Assembly: GCF_045689235.1 (NCBI RefSeq)
Contig: NZ_CP136864.1
Span: forward strand, 3,658,001-3,722,000
Length of the DNA stretch: 64,000 nucleotides
Source: Congregibacter variabilis
Lineage (GTDB): Bacteria > Pseudomonadota > Gammaproteobacteria > Pseudomonadales > Halieaceae
Direction: 5' to 3'
Below, piece after piece: positions 52,291-60,482 of this stretch (position 1 is its first letter; each line of letters begins with the position of its first letter). The position numbers and the translations under genes are program-made. The notes below the pieces were generated by a model, which was not told where the DNA came from, ran no database searches, and saw only the letters and a program-made list of their open reading frames with translations.

Positions 52291-53325
52291 TTGGCGCATG
52301 AGCTAACAGACAGGGCGGGAACGCTGCTGAGGACCTTGGTCGCGCTACACATTCGTGACGGAAGCCCTGTGGGGTCGCAAACCCTGCGCCAGGAGGCAGG
52401 GCTTTCGGTGAGTCCTGCGACCGTTAGAAACGCCATGTCTGATCTCGAAGAGCGAGGTTTTCTCCACTCTCCACATACCTCCGCTGGTAGGGTTCCCACT
52501 GCTCAGGGCTATCGGTTCTTTGTAGACAGCTTGCTACAGGTAAAGGATGACCTGAATTCCAGCGCCTTTGACGTACTGCGCCAGGAGTTGAATCCCGATC
52601 GAACGACTTCTGATCTGGTGCAAGCCGCCTCATCGATGCTTTCGTCGATTACTTCCCAGGCAGGTGTGGTAACCGTGCCGCGTCCTACACAGCAACCGTT
52701 GCGCCAGGTAGAGTTTTTGCCGCTTTCAGGAGATCGCGTACTGGTCATTCTGGTGATTAACCAACGGGAAGTTCAGAATCGTATTATCCATACCCGTCGA
52801 GTGTTTTCGGACGAGGAACTGCGCGCCGCTGCGGCGCAGATTAATGAGCGTTTTGCCGGTCAGGCGCTTGCAGATGTTCAGCAGCAGGTCGATAGAGAGC
52901 TGCTGGCGGCAAAGAATAATATTGACGATTACCTCTCGGCGACCCTGGATCTGGCGCAGCGCGCATTAGCTGAGGAAGAAAAGCCGTCTGATTACTTGAT
53001 CGTTGGTGAATCGCGACTGTTTGAAGGGGCCAGTCCAGAGCAACTCCAGCGGCTTCGGGAGTTGTTCGCGACCCTCGAAAGCAAACAGGACCTACTGCAC
53101 CTGCTGGAGAGTTGCTCCGAGGCCGATGGCGTCAAAATCTTTATCGGTGAGGAGGCGGGCTCTCAGATTTTGGGAGATTACTCTCTGATCACCGCACCCT
53201 ACGGTGATGGAGCCCGGACTTTGGGGGTGCTGGGAGTCATTGGCCCGACTCGCATGGCCTACGACCGGGTGATTCCTGTTGTTGATGTGACCTCTCGAAT
53301 GCTGAGTGCCGCTCTCGCTAGTTGA
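52291..53325 (+). CDS. hrcA: Heat-inducible transcription repressor HrcA
   Basis: A 344-aa repressor beginning at TTG. The winged helix reads GSPVGSQTLRQEAGLSVSPATVRNAMSDLE-type (seen in short segments GLSVSPATVRNAM and HTSAGRVPTAQGY) and the C-terminal part is the HrcA effector domain (IFIGEE, then YGVIGPTRMAY-like GVIGPTRMAYDRV). HrcA normally represses chaperone genes through CIRCE operators. Its presence in a gammaproteobacterium with sigma-32-type promoters is notable; I found no CIRCE element nearby. Confidence 0.93.
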   Translation: MAHELTDRAGTLLRTLVALHIRDGSPVGSQTLRQEAGLSVSPATVRNAMSDLEERGFLHSPHTSAGRVPTAQGYRFFVDSLLQVKDDLNSSAFDVLRQELNPDRTTSDLVQAASSMLSSITSQAGVVTVPRPTQQPLRQVEFLPLSGDRVLVILVINQREVQNRIIHTRRVFSDEELRAAAAQINERFAGQALADVQQQVDRELLAAKNNIDDYLSATLDLAQRALAEEEKPSDYLIVGESRLFEGASPEQLQRLRELFATLESKQDLLHLLESCSEADGVKIFIGEEAGSQILGDYSLITAPYGDGARTLGVLGVIGPTRMAYDRVIPVVDVTSRMLSAALAS

Positions 53326-53353
53326 GCCACGCGGTCTATTTACATCAGCGCGT

Positions 53354-53381
53354 CTTGTTTTTTCAGAAAATGCCCCCATGT
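53354..53381 (+). promoter_or_regulatory. Sigma-32-like heat-shock promoter for grpE
   Basis: CTTGTTT (53354-53360), a 13-nt spacer, and CCCCATGT (53374-53381), close to the sigma-32 consensus CTTGAAA / CCCCATNT. It lies about 75 bp before grpE. Confidence 0.75.
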
Positions 53382-53454
53382 CCGGTGAATCACAATCATC
53401 GTCGGCTATCAGGTCGACATATGCGCATTTCAATTTGAACACCAGGAGAGCACG

Positions 53455-54063
53455 GTGGCAGAAGATAAACGCGAGCAGGAGTCGCTGGCAGACGAACTAG
53501 CGATGGAGGGGCAGGATCCACAAAATGATGCAGCTGCGGCTTCAGACGACGCTGCCGGATCCGACATGAACGCCAGCGAGTCTGAACTCTCTGTAGACGC
53601 TCAGCTGGAGGCTCTTCAGGATGAGCTGGGGAGAGCCAGAGATCAGGCTCTGCGCGCTCAGGCAGACGCACAAAATGCTCAGCGCCGGGCTGATCAGGAT
53701 GTAGAAAAGGCTCGGAAGTTTGCGCTGGAGCGTTTTTGCTCGGAGCTGCTCCCCGTGGTGGATAACCTCGAGCGGGCTCTGGAGGCAATTAACGGCGACG
53801 ATCCGGCTCTTGGCTCCATCACCGAGGGCGTCGACCTGACGCTCAAAAGCTTCGTAGATGCGCTGCGAAAGTTCCATATTGAGCAGTTGGACCCCGTAGG
53901 CGAGCCCTTTGACCCCCAGCACCACCAGGCAATGAGCATGATTGAGAACCCGGATGCCGAGCCCAACACGGTTCTTGCGGTGATGCAAAAGGGTTACACC
54001 TTGAACGGTCGTTTGGTGCGTCCCGCCATGGTGATGGTCAGTAAAGCGCCGTCGGCAGAATAA
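53455..54063 (+). CDS. grpE: Nucleotide exchange factor GrpE
   Basis: A 202-aa GrpE. GTG start with AGGAGA upstream. An acidic N-terminus, then the long helix (about 40-105, with RADQDVEKARKFALERFC) and the C-terminal beta domain ending GYTLNGRLVRPAMVMVSK. It promotes ADP release from DnaK, encoded 119 nt downstream. Confidence 0.96.
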   Translation: MAEDKREQESLADELAMEGQDPQNDAAAASDDAAGSDMNASESELSVDAQLEALQDELGRARDQALRAQADAQNAQRRADQDVEKARKFALERFCSELLPVVDNLERALEAINGDDPALGSITEGVDLTLKSFVDALRKFHIEQLDPVGEPFDPQHHQAMSMIENPDAEPNTVLAVMQKGYTLNGRLVRPAMVMVSKAPSAE

Positions 54064-54087
54064 TCGCCCGGGAATATTGCCCGGCCC

Positions 54088-54116
54088 CTTGAAAAACGCC
54101 GCGCCGGACCCACATA
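54088..54116 (+). promoter_or_regulatory. Sigma-32-like promoter for dnaK
   Basis: CTTGAAA (54088-54094) matches the -35 consensus exactly; after 14 nt, CCCACATA (54109-54116) resembles the -10 CCCCATNT. It lies in the grpE-dnaK gap, about 65 bp before dnaK. Confidence 0.7.
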
Positions 54117-54182
54117 CAAAACAGATTACATAGCAACGGCTTCATCGCGATACGCAGATGTCAGCTAGTCAGGAGAAATGAA

Positions 54183-56117
54183 ATGGGCAAGATAATTGGT
54201 ATTGACCTGGGAACCACGAACTCGTGTGTTTCCGTACTGGAAGGCGGTAAGCCCCGCGTTATCGAAAACGCCGAGGGCGATCGCACCACTCCATCTATTG
54301 TCGGCTACACCGATGACGGAGAAATCCTCGTAGGGCAAAGCGCAAAGCGTCAGGCTGTCACAAACCCACATAACACCTTGTATGCGGTGAAGCGCCTGAT
54401 CGGCCGAAAGTTTACCGATGATGTAGTGCAAAAAGACATCTCGATGGTGCCTTACAAGATTGTTGCGGCCGATAACGGTGACGCCTGGGTAGAAGCCAAG
54501 GGCGAGAAGATGGCACCTCCGCAGGTATCTGCCGAAGTGCTGCGAAAAATGAAGAAGACCGCTGAGGAATTCCTTGGGGAGACTGTTACTGAGGCGGTGA
54601 TTACGGTTCCCGCGTACTTTAACGATTCTCAGCGTCAGGCCACCAAAGACGCGGGTAAGATCGCGGGGCTTGAGGTCAAGCGTATTATCAACGAGCCCAC
54701 TGCGGCTGCGCTGGCTTACGGTATGGATAAAGCCAAAGGCGATCACACCATTGCGGTCTATGACCTGGGTGGCGGTACCTTTGACATCTCCATTATTGAG
54801 ATTGCGGAAGTTGACGGCGAGCACCAGTTTGAAGTGCTGTCTACCAATGGAGATACCTTCCTGGGTGGTGAAGACTTCGATATGCGCCTCATTGAGTATC
54901 TTGCGGAGCAGTTCAAGAGCGAGAGCGGCATCGATCTGCACAATGATCCACTGGCTCTGCAGCGCCTGAAAGAAGCGGCGGAGAAAGCCAAGATTGAGCT
55001 GTCGCACTCTCAGCAAACCGAAGTAAATCTGCCCTACATCACAGCCGATGCAACTGGACCCAAGCACCTGGTGGTTAAGTTGAGTCGTTCCAAGCTTGAG
55101 TCACTGGTAGAAGAGCTCGTTAATCGCTCCATGGAGCCGCTGAAGATCGCACTTAAGGATGCGGGCTTATCCCCCAGCGAGATTGATGATGTGATTCTGG
55201 TCGGTGGTCAGACTCGTATGCCGATGGTGCAAAAGAAAGTAGCGGACTTTTTTGGCAAAGAGCCTCGCAAGGACGTTAACCCCGATGAAGCGGTCGCTAT
55301 GGGTGCGTCGATTCAGGGTGCGGTTCTGGCTGGGGATGTGAAAGATGTATTGCTGCTTGACGTGACTCCGTTGACCCTGGGTATTGAGACCATGGGCGGT
55401 GTAGCAACACCGTTGATCGAGAAGAACACCACGATTCCTACCAAGAAGTCGCAGATCTTCTCAACGGCTGACGATAACCAGACAGCAGTAACGATTCACG
55501 TTGTACAGGGTGAGCGTAAGCAAGCCACGCAGAACAAGTCTCTGGGACGCTTTGATCTGGCAGATATTCCGCCAGCACAGCGCGGAATGCCACAGATTGA
55601 AGTGACCTTCGACCTGGACGCGAATGGTATCTTGAACGTGTCGGCCAAGGACAAGGCCACCGGTAAAGAGCAGTCAATTCGAATTACTGCCTCGGGCGGT
55701 TTGTCTGACGAAGAGATCGAATCAATGGTTGCGGACGCAGAAGTTAATGCTGAAGCGGACAAGCAGTTCGAGGAACTGATTGCCTCGCGCAACACCTGTG
55801 ACGGTCTGGTGCACGCGGCTAAGAAGACTATCGAGGAAGCAGGGGAGCATGCCAGCGAGGAAGAGAAGGCTGCCATTGAAGCTGCGGTTAGCGAAGCCGA
55901 GGAGGCGCTCAAGAGTGACGACAAGGAAGCTATCGATGCGGCGGCTACCAAGCTGACTGAGGCGACGGGTCCTGTGGCGCAAAAGATGTACGCGGCGCAA
56001 GCAGAGGCGGCGCAGGCAGAAGCAGGTCCTGAGGCATCGGCAGATGCCGGTGACAACTCAGGTGCTGACGATGCCGTTGACGCGGAATTTGAAGAAGTCA
56101 ACGACGACAAGAAGTAA
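54183..56117 (+). CDS. dnaK: Chaperone DnaK (Hsp70)
   Basis: A 644-aa Hsp70: N-terminal GIDLGTTNSCV, phosphate loops (YDLGGGTFDIS and VGGQTRMP), DVTPLTLGIETMGG substrate domain and an Ala/Glu-rich C-terminal lid ending EEVNDDKK-like acidic tail. Length and order are standard. Works with GrpE and DnaJ encoded on each side. RBS AGGAGA 6 nt before ATG. Confidence 0.99.
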   Translation: MGKIIGIDLGTTNSCVSVLEGGKPRVIENAEGDRTTPSIVGYTDDGEILVGQSAKRQAVTNPHNTLYAVKRLIGRKFTDDVVQKDISMVPYKIVAADNGDAWVEAKGEKMAPPQVSAEVLRKMKKTAEEFLGETVTEAVITVPAYFNDSQRQATKDAGKIAGLEVKRIINEPTAAALAYGMDKAKGDHTIAVYDLGGGTFDISIIEIAEVDGEHQFEVLSTNGDTFLGGEDFDMRLIEYLAEQFKSESGIDLHNDPLALQRLKEAAEKAKIELSHSQQTEVNLPYITADATGPKHLVVKLSRSKLESLVEELVNRSMEPLKIALKDAGLSPSEIDDVILVGGQTRMPMVQKKVADFFGKEPRKDVNPDEAVAMGASIQGAVLAGDVKDVLLLDVTPLTLGIETMGGVATPLIEKNTTIPTKKSQIFSTADDNQTAVTIHVVQGERKQATQNKSLGRFDLADIPPAQRGMPQIEVTFDLDANGILNVSAKDKATGKEQSIRITASGGLSDEEIESMVADAEVNAEADKQFEELIASRNTCDGLVHAAKKTIEEAGEHASEEEKAAIEAAVSEAEEALKSDDKEAIDAAATKLTEATGPVAQKMYAAQAEAAQAEAGPEASADAGDNSGADDAVDAEFEEVNDDKK

Positions 56118-56124
56118 ACTTACT

Positions 56125-56165
56125 GTTTCGGTGGGCGCAAGACAGTGTCTTTTGCCCACCGAAAC
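56125..56165 (+). terminator. Long stem-loop after dnaK
   Basis: A perfect 12-bp inverted repeat, GTTTCGGTGGGC (56125-56136) and GCCCACCGAAAC (56154-56165), begins 7 nt after the dnaK stop. No T-run follows, so it may set the dnaK:dnaJ ratio by partial termination or mRNA protection rather than act as a full terminator. Confidence 0.6.
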
Positions 56166-56178
56166 GTGAATTGAATGT

Positions 56179-56203
56179 GACGCGGGACCTATGTGCCCGC
56201 GTC
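56179..56203 (+). promoter_or_regulatory. Second stem-loop in the dnaK-dnaJ gap
   Basis: GACGCGGG, 9-nt loop, CCCGCGTC, an 8-bp perfect stem 40 nt before the dnaJ start. With the hairpin at 56125-56165 it gives two consecutive structures in a 125-nt spacer. Confidence 0.5.
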
Positions 56204-56242
56204 GTCTATTTGGGAAGGGGTGCGGCCTGACCGCAGAGATAT

Positions 56243-57373
56243 ATGTCAAAACGCGACTACTATGAAGTACTGGGCGTAAGCCGCAGTGACGACGAGAAGC
56301 TTATTAAGAAAGCCTACCGCCGCGTCGCGATGAAGTTCCACCCAGATCGAAATCCCGATGACCCGAAGGCTGACGAAAAGTTTAAGGAAGCCTCGGAAGC
56401 CTACGAAGTCCTAAGCGATAGCCAGAAGCGCGCAGCCTACGATCAGTATGGGCACGCAGGCCTGGAAGGACAGATGGGCGGTGGCTTTGGCGGCGGTGGC
56501 AACTTCTCAGATATTTTTGGCGATGTCTTTGGGGACATTTTTGGCGGTGGTGGCGGTGGTCGCGGTCGGGGCGGTGCGCAGCGCGGTTCGGATCTGCGCT
56601 ACACCCTGGATATCTCTTTGGAAGATGCGGTTCGCGGTACGACAGTCGAGATTCGAGTGCCCACATTGGCCTCCTGTTCGACCTGTGATGGTAGCGGTGC
56701 GCGAAAGGGAAGTAGCCCCACGACCTGTGGCACCTGCGGCGGTGCAGGTCAGGTGCGTATGCAGCAGGGCTTCTTTCAGGTACAGCAGACCTGTCCGACC
56801 TGTCGTGGTCGCGGTAGCACGATTTCTGATCCCTGTACCTCTTGTCGTGGCCAGGGTCGCGTAGAAAAAACCAAAAAACTGTCGGTTAAAGTGCCGCCGG
56901 GTGTCGATACGGGAGACCGCATTCGACTTGGCGGAGAAGGCGAGGCTGGCACTGAGGGTGGTCCCGCCGGCGACCTGTTTGTGCAGATGTCGGTCAAGCA
57001 GCACCCGATTTTTGAGCGCGATGGTAAGCATCTGTACTGCGAAGTCCCGATTACCTTTGCCGATGCTGCCCTGGGCGGCGAGTTGGAAGTTCCAACGCTT
57101 GATGGCCGCGTGAAACTCAAGATCCCCGCAGAAACCCAGACAGGCAAGCTTTTCAGGCTTCGCGGTAAAGGTGTTCAGCCGGTCCGTGGTGGTGGAGTTG
57201 GTGACCTGCTGTGCCGCGCAGTGATCGAGACTCCCGTGAACTTGAACAAGCGCCAGAAAGAGATCCTACAAGAGCTGCAAAAGAGTATGGGTGAGGGCGG
57301 TCATGCGCACAGCCCCCGTCAAAAGAGTTGGTTCGATGGCGTGAAACACTTCTTTGATGAGCTCAAGCCATGA
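56243..57373 (+). CDS. dnaJ: Chaperone DnaJ (Hsp40)
   Basis: A 376-aa type I J-protein: J domain with HPD (FHPDRNPDDPKA), Gly/Phe-rich linker (about 75-115), four zinc CxxCxGxG repeats (SCSTCDGSGA, TCGTCGGAGQ, TCPTCRGRGS, PCTSCRGQGR) and the C-terminal client domain. It stimulates DnaK ATPase. Its stop overlaps the dapB start by 4 nt. Confidence 0.98.
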   Translation: MSKRDYYEVLGVSRSDDEKLIKKAYRRVAMKFHPDRNPDDPKADEKFKEASEAYEVLSDSQKRAAYDQYGHAGLEGQMGGGFGGGGNFSDIFGDVFGDIFGGGGGGRGRGGAQRGSDLRYTLDISLEDAVRGTTVEIRVPTLASCSTCDGSGARKGSSPTTCGTCGGAGQVRMQQGFFQVQQTCPTCRGRGSTISDPCTSCRGQGRVEKTKKLSVKVPPGVDTGDRIRLGGEGEAGTEGGPAGDLFVQMSVKQHPIFERDGKHLYCEVPITFADAALGGELEVPTLDGRVKLKIPAETQTGKLFRLRGKGVQPVRGGGVGDLLCRAVIETPVNLNKRQKEILQELQKSMGEGGHAHSPRQKSWFDGVKHFFDELKP

Positions 57374-58158
57374 GCGTGCGTATCGCTATTGCCGGCGGTA
57401 ATGGTCGTATGGGTCGGACGCTGACAGAGCTTATCCAGAGTAGTGATGAACTGTCTTTGGCAGCTGTCACACTTGCTCAAAATGAGGTGGCGCCGGTGCC
57501 TGCCCCCGTGGCGGCTGAGTTGTACACCCACGATATTGCCACTGCATTGGCCGATGCGGATGTTCTCATTGATTTTACGACTCCCGAAACCAGCGTGATG
57601 CATGCTAAGGCCTGCGCTCAGGCGGGCGTTAGCTGGGTTATCGGTACCACGGGTCTTGATGCCTCCCAGCAGTCCGCTGTGGAGGTCGCAGCCGGGCAGA
57701 TCGCTATTTGTCAGTCAGCAAACTTTAGTACCGGCGTAAATCTGATGCTGCGTCTCGTGGAGCTTGCCACCCGCGCATCGGATGACGATACGGACCTGGA
57801 GATTATTGAAGCGCACCATCGGCATAAGGTCGACGCGCCTTCAGGTACCGCTCTTGCTATTGGTAAGGCGATGGCGGCAGCGCGTGATGTATCTCTGGAT
57901 GACCAGGCGGTAATGAGCCGCGAAGGTATCACCGGTGCGCGGCCCCCGGGCAGTATTGGCTTTGCCACGATTCGTGGTGGTGACATTGTGGGTGATCACA
58001 CAGCGCTGTTTGCCAGCGAGGGTGAGCGTCTGGAGATTACCCATCGTGCTGGTACTCGGTTAGCTTTTGCTCGCGGTGCCTGTCGTGCAGCCTCCTGGCT
58101 GGCGGGGCAGTCTGCGGGTCTTTACGATATGCAGGATGTCCTGCAGTTGCGGGATTAA
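57370..58158 (+). CDS. dapB: 4-hydroxy-tetrahydrodipicolinate reductase DapB
   Basis: A 262-aa reductase of lysine/diaminopimelate synthesis. NAD(P) loop IAGGNGRMGRTL at the start, DFTTPET, and the substrate loop EAHHRHKVDAPSGTAL near residue 140. It is translationally coupled to dnaJ. In many gammaproteobacteria carAB follows; here a thioredoxin-fold co-chaperone gene follows instead. Confidence 0.97.
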   Translation: MSVRIAIAGGNGRMGRTLTELIQSSDELSLAAVTLAQNEVAPVPAPVAAELYTHDIATALADADVLIDFTTPETSVMHAKACAQAGVSWVIGTTGLDASQQSAVEVAAGQIAICQSANFSTGVNLMLRLVELATRASDDDTDLEIIEAHHRHKVDAPSGTALAIGKAMAAARDVSLDDQAVMSREGITGARPPGSIGFATIRGGDIVGDHTALFASEGERLEITHRAGTRLAFARGACRAASWLAGQSAGLYDMQDVLQLRD

Positions 58159-58167
58159 GGAAGAGTG

Positions 58168-59034
58168 ATGATGGACCCGACGCCAGAAGTAATCGTCAAT
58201 ATTGATGAGAGCAACGCAGCTCAGTATCTCATTGAAGAGTCCATGCAGCGCCCGGTGGTGATCGACTTTTGGGCCGACTGGTGCGAGCCCTGTAAAGTAT
58301 TGATGCCGCTGCTGGAAAAGCTGGCGACCGAGTACGCTGGCGCTTTTTTGCTCGCCAAGGTCAATGCCGACGATCAGCAAATGATTGCTCAGCAATTTGG
58401 CGTACGCAGCCTGCCCACAGTAATGGTTATGCGCGACGGACAACCTGTGGATGGCTTTGCCGGTGCCCAGTCAGAGCAAGCCGTACGAGAGATGCTCGAG
58501 AAGCACCTGCCGTCTCCCTACGAGGCCGCGCTGGTTGAGGCAACTACAATGCTCGAAGCCGGGGATGCCGCCGGCGCAGTAAGTATCCTTCGAGGTGTTT
58601 ACGAAGACAGTGGGCGCCGTCACGACATTGCGATGACCTTGGTCCATGCCCTGATTGAGGCCCGTCGCCTTGACGACGCACAGGTTCTTTTGGATGCGGT
58701 GCCCATGGTGGATCAGGATCCGCTCTACGATCAGCTGCTTGCCCAACTCACCCTCGCCCGGGAGGCATCCCGGTCGCCGGAATTGGTCGCTCTGGAAGAG
58801 CAGATAGCCGCTGATCCTGAAAATCTCGATTTGCTAGAGCAAATAGCCGTGCAGTACAGCGCTGCGGGGCAGTTCCGTGAGGCCTTGGAGAGTTTGATGT
58901 TTATTCTGCGCAAGGATCTGGATCACAAGGATGGCGCCACCAAGAAAGCTCTTTTGGACACCATCGCGTCGCTGGGTAAAGGCGACCCACTAGCAGCAGA
59001 GTACCAGCGGAAGTTGTTCAGTTTGCTGTACTAG
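58168..59034 (+). CDS. cnoX: Chaperedoxin CnoX/YbbN-like thioredoxin-TPR protein
   Basis: A 288-aa protein with an N-terminal thioredoxin domain (active site ADWCEPCK, residues about 34-41) and C-terminal TPR-like helices. This fusion is that of CnoX (YbbN), which holds unfolding proteins during oxidative stress and hands them to GroEL or DnaK. Both active-site Cys are present (WCEPC), whereas E. coli CnoX has SQHC and no thioredoxin activity. A position behind dnaK-dnaJ-dapB supports a proteostasis role. ATG 58168 follows AAGGAAG. Confidence 0.9.
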   Translation: MMDPTPEVIVNIDESNAAQYLIEESMQRPVVIDFWADWCEPCKVLMPLLEKLATEYAGAFLLAKVNADDQQMIAQQFGVRSLPTVMVMRDGQPVDGFAGAQSEQAVREMLEKHLPSPYEAALVEATTMLEAGDAAGAVSILRGVYEDSGRRHDIAMTLVHALIEARRLDDAQVLLDAVPMVDQDPLYDQLLAQLTLAREASRSPELVALEEQIAADPENLDLLEQIAVQYSAAGQFREALESLMFILRKDLDHKDGATKKALLDTIASLGKGDPLAAEYQRKLFSLLY

Positions 59035-59275
59035 CCGTCGGCCCTCCCTGCAGGCTCACACAGCCTTCCCTACACAATCATTTAAGCGCAAATCACAGGG
59101 TTTTTTGGAGAGCGATATTGCGCCTCCGCTCGCTTGTACCTTGCTCTAAAGGGCGCTAGAGTACCCGCGCTAGGAAAAACATACTCCAAATTCAAAAGCG
59201 CTGATTGCTGTTCTTTCAAACTCGTCATGCGCTGACACCCCGGCCCGCAAGGCCCAGTAACAGGAGACAGAAACT

Positions 59276-60454
59276 GTGGATACCAGTTTTTCACCCGAGG
59301 ACATCGCCTTTCGTGATGAGGTACGCGCTTTCTTTGATGAGGCCTACACCGACGATTTGCGCGATCGTATGGGCGATAGCAAGCAGTACCGAGAAGCTAT
59401 CGTAGAGTGGCAGAAGAAGCTCAACGAAAAGGGCTGGGTAGCACCCAATTGGCCCATGGAGTACGGCGGAGCCGGGTGGACTCCTACACAAAATTTTATT
59501 TATGAGTCAGAGCGGTCGTCTCGCGGTATCCGTGACGTTGTGCCCTTTGGCCTCAAGATGGTTGCTCCGGTCATTTATACCTTTGGCAATGAAGAGCAAA
59601 AAGCGAGATTTCTCCCACGCATTCTTAACAGCGATGATTGGTGGTGCCAGGGCTACTCTGAGCCCGGTGCTGGCTCTGATCTGGCGGCATTGAAGACCAA
59701 AGCGGAGCTCGATGGGGATCATTATGTCGTTAACGGTGCAAAGATCTGGACGACCTATGCTCAGCACGCGGATTGGATCTTTTGTCTGGTGCGCACCAGT
59801 AACGAAGGCAAGCGGCAGCATGGCATCAGCTTTTTGCTCATCGACATGAAGACCGAAGGCATCAAGGTTAATCCCATTGAGTCTATCGACAACCATCACA
59901 GTCTGAACGAAGTTGAGTTCAATAATGTGCGAGTTCCCGCTGCCAATCTTATTGGTGAGCAGGACAAGGGTTGGACCTACGCCAAGGCTTTGCTGGCTCA
60001 TGAACGAACCGGTATTGCAGGTGTTGCTGACTCCAAGCGAGCGCTCCGTGAAGTGCGTGGCTTGGCCGAAGCCGAAGTCAATGGTGGTAAAGCACTGATT
60101 GACGATCCGCTGTTTCAAAAGCGCGTTTCGGATATCGAAATTGAATTAATGGCCCTCGAGTTCACCGATCTGCGGGTGCTCGCTTCGGTTGCCGCTGGCG
60201 GCGCTCCTGGCGCTGAGTCATCACTGCTTAAGATCAAGGGCACAGAGATTCAGCAGCAGGTGCAGGAGTTACGTATGGATGTCGCAGCTCACTATCAGGG
60301 CGTATTGCCTACGGAGCTCGACAACGCGGTGATTGGTCACGAGTTTGGTAGTAGCGCGCGGCAAAGCTACATGTACGGCCGTGCAGCCACGGTCTATGGC
60401 GGCTCTAACGAGATCCAGAAAAACATTATAGCCAAGGCTGTTTTGGGCCTTTAA
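59276..60454 (+). CDS. Acyl-CoA dehydrogenase (subunit 1 of a likely heteromer)
   Basis: A 392-aa FadE-type flavoenzyme starting with GTG (AGGAGA upstream). Motifs: WCQGYSEPGAGSDLA (FAD/substrate), WTTYAQHADW and the C-terminal YGGSNEIQKNIIAK. The usual MCAD catalytic Glu position reads Gly (YGG), but a Glu occurs in LLAHERTGIAG, the position used by isovaleryl-type and steroid-degrading enzymes. With the next gene it resembles the two-gene acyl-CoA dehydrogenases (ChsE/IpdE type) acting on bulky or branched acyl-CoAs. Confidence 0.9.
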   Translation: MDTSFSPEDIAFRDEVRAFFDEAYTDDLRDRMGDSKQYREAIVEWQKKLNEKGWVAPNWPMEYGGAGWTPTQNFIYESERSSRGIRDVVPFGLKMVAPVIYTFGNEEQKARFLPRILNSDDWWCQGYSEPGAGSDLAALKTKAELDGDHYVVNGAKIWTTYAQHADWIFCLVRTSNEGKRQHGISFLLIDMKTEGIKVNPIESIDNHHSLNEVEFNNVRVPAANLIGEQDKGWTYAKALLAHERTGIAGVADSKRALREVRGLAEAEVNGGKALIDDPLFQKRVSDIEIELMALEFTDLRVLASVAAGGAPGAESSLLKIKGTEIQQQVQELRMDVAAHYQGVLPTELDNAVIGHEFGSSARQSYMYGRAATVYGGSNEIQKNIIAKAVLGL

Positions 60455-60482
60455 GGCTCTGAGCAAAGTCAGGAGATAAACA

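Noticed and set aside
52148..53454. CIRCE operator for HrcA
   Set aside because: GTGTGCTAA near 52250 resembles the right half, but no left half is present nine bases before it, so no operator is called.
54165..55067. 300-codon ORF antisense to dnaK
   Set aside because: Frame opened by strong codon bias of dnaK; no independent evidence.
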